Shown: positions 1 through 8,587 of the stretch, piece by piece
Position numbering within the stretch: the first letter of the stretch is position 1
Layout of the letters: each line of letters begins with the position of its first letter
Assembly: GCA_927405585.1 (NCBI GenBank)
Contig: CAKMJS010000029.1
Span: 1 to 64,000, forward strand
Reading direction: 5' to 3'
Source of the DNA: an uncultured Desulfosporosinus sp.
GTDB lineage: Bacteria > Bacillota > Desulfitobacteriia > Desulfitobacteriales > Desulfitobacteriaceae
DNA length: 64,000 bases
Position numbers and translations under genes: made by a program
The notes under the pieces: generated by a model
Database searches by the model: none
Told to the model about the DNA's origin: nothing
The model's input: the letters and a program-made list of their open reading frames with translations, nothing else

Positions 1-329
1 ATACCAATAAAGCCATCATGCAAAACTTACTTGTAGAGTGTTCCTTTGTTTTAAGTGATTTACGTACGACAGGAGTCAAAAATCCCTCAATAACTACCCC
101 TACTAACACGACACTTCTTCAAACCAACTTTTCTCAACCAAAGCGAATGTCCTTTCTTGTCGATAAGAAAGTCCTTACCCTTGATGTGCAATCTCTTCAA
201 ATTGAGGTTGAAGGGGCTAATATTGGACAGGTAACCCTCAATCAAATAATTATTCTGCAGGGTATCAAGAACCCTAATCTAAGGTCTGCCTTTAAAGCCG
301 TTAGAGAAATGTTGCATGGTAATAATTAA
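1..329 (+). CDS. Hypothetical protein, probably 5'-truncated by window edge
   Basis: An open frame runs from the left edge to the TAA at 327-329. The first ATG is at 18, but no ribosome site is visible before it and the frame stays open upstream, so the true start may lie outside the window. The visible product (about 103 residues from ATG 18) has no signal peptide, membrane segment or motif I recognise. It is rich in Thr, Asn and Leu, and its C-terminus is mildly charged (FKAVREMLHGNN). A clear terminator follows immediately, which supports a real gene end. Function unknown. Confidence 0.5.
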   Translation, partial: TNKAIMQNLLVECSFVLSDLRTTGVKNPSITTPTNTTLLQTNFSQPKRMSFLVDKKVLTLDVQSLQIEVEGANIGQVTLNQIIILQGIKNPNLRSAFKAVREMLHGNN

Positions 330-334
330 TTTCA

Positions 335-367
335 TAAAAGTTGCTTAATAGCAACTTTTATTTTTGT
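335..367 (+). terminator. Rho-independent terminator
   Basis: A perfect 10-bp stem (taaaagttgc / gcaactttta) closes a 6-nt loop and is followed by a T-rich run. It sits 5 bp after the first gene and separates it from pabAB. The next 140 bp before pabAB hold no gene; a small hairpin (aaacc-gtccg-ggttt, 477-491) lies just ahead of the pabAB ribosome site. Confidence 0.8.
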
Positions 368-506
368 TAATAAATGCTAGAGAAATGTGTCTCACGGATT
401 AAATGTAGAGTCTATGAATTGGATAAAGACACCCTGAGTCAGAGAAACTATAACGCGTAGAAACCTCAAGATAATGAAACCGTCCGGGTTTAAAGGGGAA
501 ACAACG

Positions 507-2543
507 ATGATATTTTTGCTAGACAATCACGATTCTTTTACCTACAACCTCTATCAATACTTCGGGGAACTTGGAGAGCACATCATAGTCAAACGCCATG
601 ACGAAATCACGATTACTGCGATTGAAGCAATGCATCCTGATTTAATTGTAATCTCACCTGGACCCTGTACTCCGAGTGAATCTCCTCTTTCATTAGCTAT
701 CCTCCAACGCTTTAAGGGCCAAATCCCTATTTTAGGAGTATGTCTCGGACATCAAGCCATCGGACAATATTTTGGTGGAAAAGTAGTCCAAGCCATAAGG
801 CCTATTCATGGAAAAACAGCATTCATTCGTCATGATCAGCAGGGTGTATTCACTGACTTAGTTAATCCATTGGAAGTGACCCGGTATCACTCGCTAATCA
901 TCGAGCGCTGTACACTTCCAGAGGAATTAGTAATTACTGCCGAGTCAGAGGATGGCGAAATAATGGGAATACGACATGTTTCTCTCCCCATTGAAGGAGT
1001 TCAGTTTCACCCGGAAGCTATCTTAACCCAGTCTGGCCATCAATTGTTAAAAAACGCCCTCCAAAATGCTAAAATTTGGAATCTAAAGAATTCACCATCG
1101 CCTTGGATTGTCAAGCCACTCTCCCTTTCAATTACCCCTTGTCACTTATTTACGGCATTTAAAGAGAAGCCTTCTCCGTTTTTTTTGGATAGTGGAAACG
1201 ATTACAAAGAGCTTGGCCGTTATTCTTATATGGGAGCATCCCCTTTTTTAGAAGCGACAGCCTATCCAAATCAGCTTGAGCTGTACTGGGCGAAACGTTC
1301 TCATCAAGAAATAGTCCCACTTCAAAAATCGGAAAGTTTAAACTTTCTTAACGATTCACAGAGCAAATACCACCTACTTCATTCTCCGTTTCCCTTTTCC
1401 GGTGGCGCAGTAGGTTATTTTAGCTATGATCTTAAAGATGAGCTCGAATCGCTACCCGATGGTACTACAGATGACTTAAACCTACCTCTGTGGCGTTTCA
1501 ATTGGTATGACGGAATCGTAATCTACGATCACGTTCAACAAAAATATTGGATCACCGCCTGCGGTATCGACGAAGATGGAATTTGCCATACTGATTTAGC
1601 TCAAGAAAGGCTTACTGATTTAGAAGAGATCCTTTATGCATTTGTTTCATGTGAGCAACATAGCGATCTCGACCACATCATGCCAGTGCTAAACCATTCC
1701 CTCTCAACCATCGTCCCTAGTGTCTCTCATGCCCAGTATTTAAAGGATCTAAAACGCGTTATTGAATACATTTATGCTGGGGATATCTATCAAGCTAACC
1801 TAACCCAACGCTTTTCAATGGTTTGGGAGGGAGATCCATGGCAACTCTATGCCCAACTCCATCAACAAAACCCAGCTCCCTTTGCTGCATTTCTGCCTTA
1901 CTCGGATTTTCAAATTCTCTGCAGTTCTCCAGAGCGCTTTATTCGAATTCAAATGGATGGGCAAATTGAAACGCGACCCATTAAAGGTACTCGTCCCCGC
2001 GGAAAATCGACATCAGACGATCAGCGCCAAGCCTTTGAACTTCAAAATAGTTCGAAGGATCGTGCCGAATTGACCATGATTGTTGATTTAGAACGCAACG
2101 ACCTCGGACGTATTTGTGAATTCGGAACGGTTAAAGTTCCAGATTTAATCCAACTTGAAAAATATCCGACTGTTTGGCACCTAGCTTCGACTATTACCGG
2201 TCAACTAAGGCGTGATCTCAAACCCAGTGATATTATTCAGGCAGTTTTCCCAGGTGGGTCAATCACTGGAGCCCCTAAAATTCGGGCGATGGAAATTATT
2301 GAAGAGTTGGAGATATTCAAACGGGGTTTGTATACTGGAAGCATTGGCTATATGGGTTTTGATGGCGCTTGGGACTTTAATATTGTCATCCGTACGATTT
2401 TATTAAAAAACGGGAAAGCTTATATCCATGTTGGAGGTGGGATCGTGGCAGACTCGATTCCTGAAAGTGAGTACAACGAAACACTTGATAAAGCTAAAGC
2501 CCTATTTAGGGTTCTGAAAGGACGATTAGATGTTTCCAACTGA
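507..2543 (+). CDS. pabAB: Aminodeoxychorismate synthase, PabA-PabB fusion
   Basis: Makes 4-amino-4-deoxychorismate from chorismate and glutamine, the first step to p-aminobenzoate and folate. The N-terminal class I glutamine amidotransferase (about residues 1-190) shows the nucleophile in GVCLGHQAIG (Cys about 79) and the His/Glu pair in VQFHPEA. The C-terminal chorismate-binding domain carries PIKGTRPRG, DLERNDLGR and PGGSITGAPK; the Lys in PIKGT is the residue typical of PabB, where TrpE has Ala, so this is folate and not tryptophan synthesis. The start at 507 is chosen because aaaggggaa lies 6 bp upstream; an in-frame ATG at 474 lacks such a site. The 3' end overlaps pabC by 14 bp. Confidence 0.93.
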   Translation: MIFLLDNHDSFTYNLYQYFGELGEHIIVKRHDEITITAIEAMHPDLIVISPGPCTPSESPLSLAILQRFKGQIPILGVCLGHQAIGQYFGGKVVQAIRPIHGKTAFIRHDQQGVFTDLVNPLEVTRYHSLIIERCTLPEELVITAESEDGEIMGIRHVSLPIEGVQFHPEAILTQSGHQLLKNALQNAKIWNLKNSPSPWIVKPLSLSITPCHLFTAFKEKPSPFFLDSGNDYKELGRYSYMGASPFLEATAYPNQLELYWAKRSHQEIVPLQKSESLNFLNDSQSKYHLLHSPFPFSGGAVGYFSYDLKDELESLPDGTTDDLNLPLWRFNWYDGIVIYDHVQQKYWITACGIDEDGICHTDLAQERLTDLEEILYAFVSCEQHSDLDHIMPVLNHSLSTIVPSVSHAQYLKDLKRVIEYIYAGDIYQANLTQRFSMVWEGDPWQLYAQLHQQNPAPFAAFLPYSDFQILCSSPERFIRIQMDGQIETRPIKGTRPRGKSTSDDQRQAFELQNSSKDRAELTMIVDLERNDLGRICEFGTVKVPDLIQLEKYPTVWHLASTITGQLRRDLKPSDIIQAVFPGGSITGAPKIRAMEIIEELEIFKRGLYTGSIGYMGFDGAWDFNIVIRTILLKNGKAYIHVGGGIVADSIPESEYNETLDKAKALFRVLKGRLDVSN

Positions 2544-3348
2544 GACATTATCCTCCGATGACCGCCTAGCTTTATTTGGTTACGGTCTTTTTGAAACACT
2601 TCTCATCACCGAAGTTGGGCCACTTTTTGTTGATATGCATTGGCACCGCATGAACAAGGGGGCAAAGTTTCTTCGTCTTAATCTACCGGATAAAACTGAA
2701 TGGGTGAAATGGATTCATAGATTTATTGAAGAAACCTCTAGTCCATACCCTTATGCACTTCGTATCACGCTAAGCGGCGGGTCACCTCTAGCTGAGCTTC
2801 CATCCCAACTACTGTTTCACAAGCGAGCAATACCCTATACACCCGTTCAGTATACGCAGGGGATTCGACTACACCGATTATCAACCCTCCGTAATGAGCT
2901 ATCTCCTTTAGTCTCTATTAAATCTACCAATTATCTAGAAAACATCCTAGCCAAGGAAGAAGCTCTTCTAAAAGGTGCTGAAGAGGGCCTGTGGCTTAAT
3001 ACTAAAGGCTACATTTCTGAAGGTACGATGAGCAATCTTTTTTTTATTAAAAATTCTACTCTCTTTACCCCCGCCTTAACAAGCGGATGTTTGCCAGGAA
3101 CACGTCGTCAAATAATTCTCGATATAGCCCGGTTACAACAGATTCCGACTTGCGAGGGTTTGTACCCCTTCTCAGACCTATTATTGGCCGATGAGATTTT
3201 CATGACCAATGCCCTCATGGGCATTATGCCCGTTCGACAGATTGATGATTTTCCCTTTCTAATCGCCCCGCTGAGTTCCAAAAAATCAGAAATGAGGAAA
3301 CTGGAAGTAGCGTATCATGATCTTATTAATAAACATCGGCTCAATTAA
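2530..3348 (+). CDS. pabC: Aminodeoxychorismate lyase (class IV aminotransferase fold)
   Basis: A PLP enzyme that splits aminodeoxychorismate into p-aminobenzoate and pyruvate. The 272-residue product has the family start (ALFGYGLFETLL), the Schiff-base lysine in SIKSTNYLEN, and the PLP-phosphate region SEGTMSNLFF followed by PALTSGCLPGTRR. Its ATG lies inside the end of pabAB and is preceded by gaaaggacgatt within that gene, so the two are translationally coupled. Together they form a complete PABA module. A branched-chain or D-amino-acid aminotransferase is the alternative for this fold, but the neighbour makes PabC far likelier. Confidence 0.9.
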   Translation: MFPTETLSSDDRLALFGYGLFETLLITEVGPLFVDMHWHRMNKGAKFLRLNLPDKTEWVKWIHRFIEETSSPYPYALRITLSGGSPLAELPSQLLFHKRAIPYTPVQYTQGIRLHRLSTLRNELSPLVSIKSTNYLENILAKEEALLKGAEEGLWLNTKGYISEGTMSNLFFIKNSTLFTPALTSGCLPGTRRQIILDIARLQQIPTCEGLYPFSDLLLADEIFMTNALMGIMPVRQIDDFPFLIAPLSSKKSEMRKLEVAYHDLINKHRLN

Positions 3349-3371
3349 GCTAATTCAGAATAGATATAATT

Positions 3372-3402
3372 GAGGTGCTAGGAAAATATCTCCTAGCACC
3401 TC
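3372..3402. terminator. Bidirectional hairpin between convergent genes
   Basis: A perfect 12-bp stem (gaggtgctagga / tcctagcacctc) with a 7-nt loop lies between the end of pabC on the plus strand and the end of the ABM-domain gene on the minus strand. The flanking T-runs are weak on both sides. Confidence 0.6.
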
Positions 3403-3408
3403 TGATGA

Positions 3409-3672
3409 TTAATATTTTTCTTCAAGCACTTCAAATATTTGTGGCGTGGAAGACTTAAATGCTTTGTTTTCGCCAACGGTATTTGCCCAATTTTCATAAG
3501 CAGAAAGACTTTCCCATTTAGAAAAAAGCATAATATCCGATGTATTTTCTTGTTTATTAACTGATGCAAATTTAAATCCTTGGATATTATCAACCGATCG
3601 TATTCCTGTTCGAACCTCTCCTAATATACGATCAGCATCTGGACCGTTAAATGTATGAATCACTGTAAGCAT
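3409..3672 (-). CDS. Antibiotic-biosynthesis-monooxygenase (ABM) fold protein
   Basis: An 87-residue protein with the layout of the dimeric alpha-beta barrel ABM family: an opening beta strand (MLTVIHTF), a central helix, then a FSKWESLSAYENWANT segment close to the W-x-s-x-e-a-y-x-x-W pattern of that family. Members include haem-degrading monooxygenases (HmoA/IsdG type) and small quinol oxygenases; which activity applies here cannot be told. The start is supported by ggaggg 8 bp upstream on the minus strand. It stands alone, convergent with pabC. Confidence 0.65.
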   Translation of the reverse strand: MLTVIHTFNGPDADRILGEVRTGIRSVDNIQGFKFASVNKQENTSDIMLFSKWESLSAYENWANTVGENKAFKSSTPQIFEVLEEKY

Positions 3673-3890
3673 ATAATATTCCCTCCATAAATTCTTATTT
3701 TCCCTATCCTAGTTTATCCTAATCTCATTTCAGCATACGTTTTAATTCTATGAACTTTCATTCAATCCTAAGCATAAGTTAAAAGGAGAAGATAGCAGAT
3801 CTCAAAAAATCCATCGTTTAATTATTCTTTCCGTGATATACTAAAAGTGATACTCGATGCACAACAGAGTAGCACAAAGGGGGCCAGTGG

Positions 3891-4190
3891 ATGAAGCTAA
3901 TTTACATTCGAACAGACTTCCCTAATGGTCGTTCACACATTTTAATGCGTGATACCGAATCTACTTACCCAGAACTAGTTCATTTCGTGATGGTTTTAAG
4001 CAACAAAGGCACCTTATGGGTTGATGTTTTTTGGCCATACGACCAAGAATCTGAAGGATATACTCGTAGAATTTCAGAACAACAATTTTGGCAAACCTTC
4101 CGCGAGTGGAGACTACAGGGTATTCTTCTTGGTGACAGTGGGAAAGTGGCGGAAATGCTAGCACGAAGACGCTTAGCCAAGAAGGTCTAA
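3891..4190 (+). CDS. Hypothetical 99-residue protein
   Basis: Well supported as a gene by an aaagggggcc ribosome site upstream of ATG 3891 and a strong terminator 20 bp after the stop. The product is soluble, has no signal peptide or membrane segment, and is rich in aromatic residues (LWVDVFWPYD, QQFWQTFREWRL), ending in a basic helix (MLARRRLAKKV). No family recognised. The 218 bp before it hold only a weak promoter-like tatact at 3837-3842. Confidence 0.65.
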   Translation: MKLIYIRTDFPNGRSHILMRDTESTYPELVHFVMVLSNKGTLWVDVFWPYDQESEGYTRRISEQQFWQTFREWRLQGILLGDSGKVAEMLARRRLAKKV

Positions 4191-4210
4191 GAAAAAGCAA
4201 TAAAAACGAC

Positions 4211-4246
4211 AAAATAAACAAGTAGCTACTGCTGCTTGTTTATTTT
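4211..4246. terminator. Bidirectional rho-independent terminator
   Basis: A 16-bp stem with one G-T pair (aaaataaacaagtagc / gctgcttgtttatttt) and a 4-nt loop. A-rich on the left and T-rich on the right, it suits both the plus gene ending at 4190 and the minus gene ending at 4271. Confidence 0.8.
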
Positions 4247-4270
4247 ATACCGGTATATACTTAACGCTCT

Positions 4271-4714
4271 TTAGATATTACTGTAGAGACCCCCTCTTAG
4301 ACTCTGTAATTGTTTCAGATGATCATGTTCATCTGAAAAGATGGGTTCTAGGACCTCTTTTTCAGCGCTACTTAAGTATTGTTCCGAATATTGTACTGCA
4401 CGAGCTAGACCCTTATCCTCCCCGTCATAAAGGCGTTCAAGGATCTTCATTGGCTCTGCCTTACCTAAATTAGTCAGACGCGTTTTCCAATCTGCCAGAA
4501 CACCCACGAAGCCAGCCCCTTCTTGAGCCTGTCCTCCATTTGTTTGAATGTAATACGATATTCTAGTAGCATGCTCTTTATGATCTGTGAGAATCCCCGT
4601 TAGATGGTTACGTAATGGTCCGTCGGTTAGTTCCCCAATATAGGCTTGATATTGTCTGATGGCCATATGCTCTCCCTTAAGGATCTTATTAAGCACTTCA
4701 AATGAATTATTCAT
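4271..4714 (-). CDS. DUF2383-type ferritin-like four-helix protein
   Basis: A 147-residue protein that is nearly all helix, with the look of the DUF2383/ferritin-like group: EVLNKILKGEHMAIRQYQAYI near the N-terminus, TDHKEHATRISYYIQ in the middle and SDEHDHLKQL near the end. The Glu and E/D-H-xx-H residues could bind metal, but a full di-iron ExxH set is not certain. The start at 4714 is preferred over 4729 because gggagg lies 5 bp before it. A stress or metal-handling role is inference only. Confidence 0.7.
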   Translation of the reverse strand: MNNSFEVLNKILKGEHMAIRQYQAYIGELTDGPLRNHLTGILTDHKEHATRISYYIQTNGGQAQEGAGFVGVLADWKTRLTNLGKAEPMKILERLYDGEDKGLARAVQYSEQYLSSAEKEVLEPIFSDEHDHLKQLQSLRGGLYSNI

Positions 4715-4787
4715 AGCGACCTCCCGCATTTTATTATATCTAATAATAGTTTGCGAAGCATTCTATGAATTATGTATGGACGGCTAA

Positions 4788-5057
4788 TTAACTTCCACGT
4801 AATTTCCTTTTTTCCAATCTATAAATAAAGGCTAGGATCTCTGCCACTGCACGATAAAGCTGGGGTGGAATTTCCTTGGTTAATTCCACTTGCATTAGTG
4901 CTTCGACGAGAACTTCATTCTTTTGAAGAGGTATGCCTTCTGCTTCAGCGGTTTCAATCATTTTTCGAGCTACTTCCCCAACCCCTTTAGCCACAATCCG
5001 AGGTGCCCCGATTTGGTCGTAAACTATAGCTGCTGCCTTATCTTGCTTTTCTTTCAA
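4788..5057 (-). CDS. FlhB C-terminal-domain homologue (FhlP/YlqH type)
   Basis: An 89-residue stand-alone copy of the cytoplasmic tail of the flagellar export-gate protein FlhB: AAAIVYDQIGAPRIVAKGVGEVARKMIETAE, then NEVLVEALMQVELTKEIPPQLYRAVAEILAFIY. The AxAlkYd..apkVvakG pattern matches FlhB after its autocleavage site, but the NPTH cleavage motif and the membrane part are absent. It starts on TTG, overlapping the stop of the FliK-like gene (TTGA), so the two are co-translated. In Bacillus the equivalent pair is ylqG-ylqH. A role in flagellar export is inference; no flagellar operon is in the window. Confidence 0.8.
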   Translation of the reverse strand: MKEKQDKAAAIVYDQIGAPRIVAKGVGEVARKMIETAEAEGIPLQKNEVLVEALMQVELTKEIPPQLYRAVAEILAFIYRLEKRKLRGS

Positions 5058-6154
5058 CTCTGAATATCAACTCCACTTCGTCTGGATCCTCGTAAGAAAT
5101 TCTGAAACTCTATGTTTTGAGCTAGCTCACCCGTTTCGATATTCGTCAACTTGAAGCCCAGCTTAGAAAATTGAGTCCTTGTTTCAGGCAAAACCTCCTC
5201 TAGGAGTCGGGGCAGAAATTGGAGGTCATTGGAGAGGACACGAAAGGTCAATGAATCTTCATAAAAATAAGCATCTATCCCAACTTGTCCAAGTTGCTCG
5301 GTTTCCAGTTGAATACCCACACGACAGTGTTGTTCATCCATTTTACCACCTTTACGAGAACTTTCAATTGCTATTTGTACAGGCATAAGTTGTTCGTGAT
5401 TTAACAAGGGTAGATGAAGTAATAGATACGCATTTTCTAGAGCTCCAGTTTTAAACCACAGTTGCTGTCCAGTTAATTTCTGAAGCAAATTTACCAGTAT
5501 TCCGTCGGAATCATCCAAACCATCTTGGTTTCGAAGAGCATCGAGGAGTACAAATTTAAACGTTTCTTTTAAACTGTTTTTCTCGGTTTCCAGGGACTGA
5601 TAATCTAAATTCATCATCTGCAGGATACGTTGTTCGTAATTTAGTCCAAGTTTACGCAGACACTCCACAAGCTTTTCCGCCCCAGTTTCCTCTGACAACC
5701 CCTCCCATTGTGGAATTAGATTTCGAAATTTCATGAGAAGTCCATCCAATGGAGTCCCTTGAAGACTGGTCAATAAAGTACTAAGTATTCCGGTATTTGC
5801 TATTGGAAAAGATTTAAGTAAAGATATAATTTCCTGATTATTTGGTAGCCCTCTCTCAACAAGTTGCTTAAATTGTAGAGGGACGATGGGTATATCTCCT
5901 TGCTTCAGCATTAGAGGCTCGCGGATCAACAATAAGCTACCTTCGCTTAAATTACCTACTTTGACCCAGAACTTTTCCCCCACTTTAGTCGATGTATCTA
6001 GGAGAGCAGACACATCTAGGCCTTTTACACGAATTGTTCCTTCTCTCTCAGATGTTTTCTGAACGACTTCCACCAGTAAACGCTCACCTAGATGCCATTG
6101 TTTGAATAATGTTGATTGAACCGCACCGGGGGCTAATATGCCACCTACTTCCAT
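5054..6154 (-). CDS. FliK-like flagellar hook-length-control domain protein
   Basis: A 366-residue soluble protein. The C-terminal third reads like the Flg_hook (FliK C-terminal) domain: CRVGIQLETEQLGQVGIDAYF, then a strand-helix LTFRVLSNDLQFLPRLLEEVLPE and a final strand. The N-terminal part starts with a beta-rich segment and continues as helical, Leu-rich sequence without a recognised domain. Its ATG has ggagg 7 bp upstream, and its stop overlaps the FlhB-tail gene start. Conservation with that neighbour suggests a pair acting in export-substrate switching, but it could be a paralogue outside the flagellum. Confidence 0.7.
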   Translation of the reverse strand: MEVGGILAPGAVQSTLFKQWHLGERLLVEVVQKTSEREGTIRVKGLDVSALLDTSTKVGEKFWVKVGNLSEGSLLLIREPLMLKQGDIPIVPLQFKQLVERGLPNNQEIISLLKSFPIANTGILSTLLTSLQGTPLDGLLMKFRNLIPQWEGLSEETGAEKLVECLRKLGLNYEQRILQMMNLDYQSLETEKNSLKETFKFVLLDALRNQDGLDDSDGILVNLLQKLTGQQLWFKTGALENAYLLLHLPLLNHEQLMPVQIAIESSRKGGKMDEQHCRVGIQLETEQLGQVGIDAYFYEDSLTFRVLSNDLQFLPRLLEEVLPETRTQFSKLGFKLTNIETGELAQNIEFQNFLRGSRRSGVDIQS

Positions 6155-6199
6155 ACACCGACCTCCTATCTGGGAGACACATAATCTATTAATTATTAC

Positions 6200-6232
6200 A
6201 AAACAGCTTAGGGAGTAGTCCTAAGCTGTTTT
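6200..6232 (-). terminator. Terminator after the DUF2103-type gene
   Basis: A 13-bp stem (aaaacagcttagg / cctaagctgtttt) around a 7-nt loop, with TTTTG following in the minus direction. It touches the stop codon of the minus gene that ends at 6232 and separates it from the FliK-like gene. Confidence 0.7.
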
Positions 6233-6840
6233 TATTTGTCGTTCAATGTTACGCGCTTCGCATGAGTTTTTTTATTTTTCGAGGATTCCAGAGACTTTTT
6301 TAATTTACTTAAAGCCTTAAGTGTTGCACGGTCCAACTGATCAGCAACTTTTGGGGGATCAAGATCAACTAAACTAGTCTTAGAGACTTTTCCGTAAGGA
6401 CGTTTTTTTGATTGATGAAGGCTTCTAGAGGTGGCCTTCTTCTTGAAGGCATAGTTGGGTTCTTTAGGCACGCTGGGCAACTGTTTCATAGGAACTGATC
6501 TCTGGGTACTTTTCGTAATAACCTCAGCTCCCGTCGATGGCAAATCTGGCGGAAATTCTTGCTTCACCCATTCCAGAACACACGTCGGATTTTTGGTCAC
6601 CACAAAGACTTCTTGTATTGAACCATTACTTTTAAGTAAAAGCTTACAACCTGTTTGGGTTTCATATTTATAGACAATCCCTCGTTCTGAGGAATGAGTG
6701 ACGTCTATAACACCGGGAATAATATCTATAACTTCTGATAAGCGGCCTAAGTTTTCAAGCCACTCCAGAGCATTTTGTATGATGCCGTGTTCACGTTTCA
6801 CCTTATTTCTACGATATTTCAAGCCTGCACCAGCTTTCAA
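6232..6840 (-). CDS. DUF2103-type protein with basic C-terminal tail
   Basis: A 202-residue protein. The first 90 residues resemble the DUF2103 family (GLKYRRNKVKREHGIIQNALEWLENL, IIPGVIDVTHS, TGCKLLLKSNGSIQEVFVVTKNP), described in databases as predicted metal-binding; the function is unknown. The remaining 110 residues are Lys/Ser/Pro rich and look disordered, ending in KKSLESSKNKKTHAKR, so nucleic-acid contact is possible but unproven. It starts on TTG, overlapping the phosphodiesterase stop (TTGA), the same overlap form as the pair just downstream. Confidence 0.65.
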   Translation of the reverse strand: MKAGAGLKYRRNKVKREHGIIQNALEWLENLGRLSEVIDIIPGVIDVTHSSERGIVYKYETQTGCKLLLKSNGSIQEVFVVTKNPTCVLEWVKQEFPPDLPSTGAEVITKSTQRSVPMKQLPSVPKEPNYAFKKKATSRSLHQSKKRPYGKVSKTSLVDLDPPKVADQLDRATLKALSKLKKSLESSKNKKTHAKRVTLNDK

Positions 6841-7319
6841 AAATACATATGATTTGCTCTTAGCTGTCCTTGCTGGATATCCAATATTCCAAAGGAGTAT
6901 CGGGGCTCACGCCTTTTGTCCGTCGGAGAACCAGGGTTAAACATGAAAATTCCGTCACGCCATTCCATAAAAGGGGCATGACTGTGTCCAAAAACAATTA
7001 GATCAACAGCTTGTTCTTTAAAGGCGTTGTAAGCTCGATCAGGTGTACTCTTCCCCTTGCCTGAATCTCCATGAATCAACCCTATCCTGAATCCCTCACA
7101 TTCAATAATATCACGATCAGGTAATGAAACATCCCAGCTATCACAATTTCCTCTGACGGCTCTTACTGGGGCAAGACAGGCTAATTCTTCGATTAAACCC
7201 ATATGTGTCAAATCACCCGCATGAATAATCAGATCGATTTGTGTTAACTGTTCCCAAACAAAACTAGGAAGGGTTTTCCCTACACGCAAATGAGTGTCTG
7301 ATAATACGGCGATTCGCAT
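6837..7319 (-). CDS. YfcE/MJ0936-type metallophosphoesterase
   Basis: A small (160-residue) calcineurin-like phosphodiesterase. Metal ligands are visible in order: SDTHL (D, H), HAGDLTH (D), RGNCD (N), HGD (H) and GHSH near residues 118-121, as in the MJ0936/YfcE group, which hydrolyses phosphodiesters in vitro. The start at 7319 is preferred over the GTG at 7328 because agaggtga lies 6 bp upstream of it. Co-translated with the DUF2103-type gene; mqnE lies 44 bp upstream on the same strand. Confidence 0.85.
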   Translation of the reverse strand: MRIAVLSDTHLRVGKTLPSFVWEQLTQIDLIIHAGDLTHMGLIEELACLAPVRAVRGNCDSWDVSLPDRDIIECEGFRIGLIHGDSGKGKSTPDRAYNAFKEQAVDLIVFGHSHAPFMEWRDGIFMFNPGSPTDKRREPRYSFGILDIQQGQLRANHMYF

Positions 7320-7362
7320 TCGATTCACCTCTGAGTTGACTCATACCATCACATTATACTGC

Positions 7363-8463
7363 TTATGGTCGAATCGTTTTAATGACTTGGTAGTAGGTAT
7401 CTCGTTCAACGGCCACTAAACCTGCTTCATGAATCAAATGGATCAGCTGTTGTTCACTTTGCATTTGAGGAGTGGTGGCACCTGCTGTATGATATATTTT
7501 TTCTTCTCTGACAACCCCATCAAGATCATTTGCCCCGAACGAAAGTGCCATCTGAGCCACTTGAGGACTGGTAGAAATCCAGTAAGCTTTAATATAATTA
7601 AAATTATCTAAGATTAAGCGTGCTACGGCAATCACTTTTAGCGTACGTAGGGCGCTAGCTGGAGAAACCTCCTCAAACTTCGTGTTCTTTGGATGAAATG
7701 CGGTAGGAATTAGTGCGTAGAAACCCTTCGTTTCGTCTTGTAAATCTCGCAAAGCCAACAGATGATCAATCAATTCTTCATTTGTTTCAAGAAGTCCATA
7801 CAGCACATTAGCATTGGTAGGTATACCTAACTGATGAGCGGTACGGTGAATCTCTAACCATCGTTTTCCGCTTAATTTTCCAGGACAAATTATTTCCCGG
7901 ACCCTTGGGCTAAAATTTTCCGCTCCACCACCAGGAATAAAACTTAGGCCAGCTTTCTTAAATGTTTTAAGGATTTCTAGTACAGGAACATTTTCCATTT
8001 GAGCAAAAAATTCATAATCTGACGCAGTGAAGGCTTTCAGACTGACTTGAGGAGCTCGTTCTTTGATCTTCGTAATCATGTTTAGGTAATATGAAAATGG
8101 GAGATCTGGGTGTATCCCACCGACAATATGAAGTTCTGTAACCCCTTGATCTGCAAATTGCCCCGCTTTCGTTACTATCTCTTCAATAGACATGGTATAG
8201 GATCCCTTATCCCCGAGGTCTTTACCAAAAGCACAAAGCCCGCAACGAACTTTACATACATTACTATAGTTAATATGGGCATTATTATTAAAGAATACTT
8301 GATCACCGGTCATAGCGCGTTTTCGTTCATTCGCTAAGTAGCCCAGACCAAGTATATTGGTTGTTTGTAATAGTTGCAGTCCGTCTTTTTGATTAAGTCG
8401 TTGATCCCTGATCATTTTCTCATATACATCTTCTAATCCCATGATTATTGGATTAAATTCCAC
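7363..8463 (-). CDS. mqnE: Aminofutalosine synthase (radical SAM)
   Basis: The radical-SAM enzyme of the futalosine menaquinone route; it joins 3-[(1-carboxyvinyl)oxy]benzoate to S-adenosylmethionine to give aminofutalosine. The 366-residue protein has the cluster motif CKVRCGLC (Cys 70, 74, 77), then HIVGGIHPDLPF, LSFIPGGGAE, EIHRTAHQLGIPTNANVLYG, TAFHPKNT and KAYW. These match MqnE better than MqnC. The start is GTG with agaagg 7 bp upstream. Its substrate comes from MqnA, encoded 17 kb away in this window. Confidence 0.9.
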   Translation of the reverse strand: MEFNPIIMGLEDVYEKMIRDQRLNQKDGLQLLQTTNILGLGYLANERKRAMTGDQVFFNNNAHINYSNVCKVRCGLCAFGKDLGDKGSYTMSIEEIVTKAGQFADQGVTELHIVGGIHPDLPFSYYLNMITKIKERAPQVSLKAFTASDYEFFAQMENVPVLEILKTFKKAGLSFIPGGGAENFSPRVREIICPGKLSGKRWLEIHRTAHQLGIPTNANVLYGLLETNEELIDHLLALRDLQDETKGFYALIPTAFHPKNTKFEEVSPASALRTLKVIAVARLILDNFNYIKAYWISTSPQVAQMALSFGANDLDGVVREEKIYHTAGATTPQMQSEQQLIHLIHEAGLVAVERDTYYQVIKTIRP

Positions 8464-8587
8464 TCCTGAACCTTCTTTCTCGAAATTGTTATTATTCTAT
8501 TATAACATAATTCTTAAATTTCAAGAAAAGATTGTCCTCAGTAGCAAAGGACTCTAAGCGTTACCACTTAAAGTCCCTATTGTTCAC

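Noticed and set aside
368-506. Possible folate riboswitch ahead of pabAB
   Set aside because: The conserved THF-riboswitch strands are not present; only a small AAACC/GGTTT hairpin is visible.
507-2543. Anthranilate synthase TrpE-TrpG fusion
   Set aside because: Lys in PIKGT and the following pabC gene show aminodeoxychorismate synthase.
7363-8463. mqnC instead of mqnE
   Set aside because: PGGGAE, TAFHPKNT and KAYW patterns and overall layout fit MqnE better.
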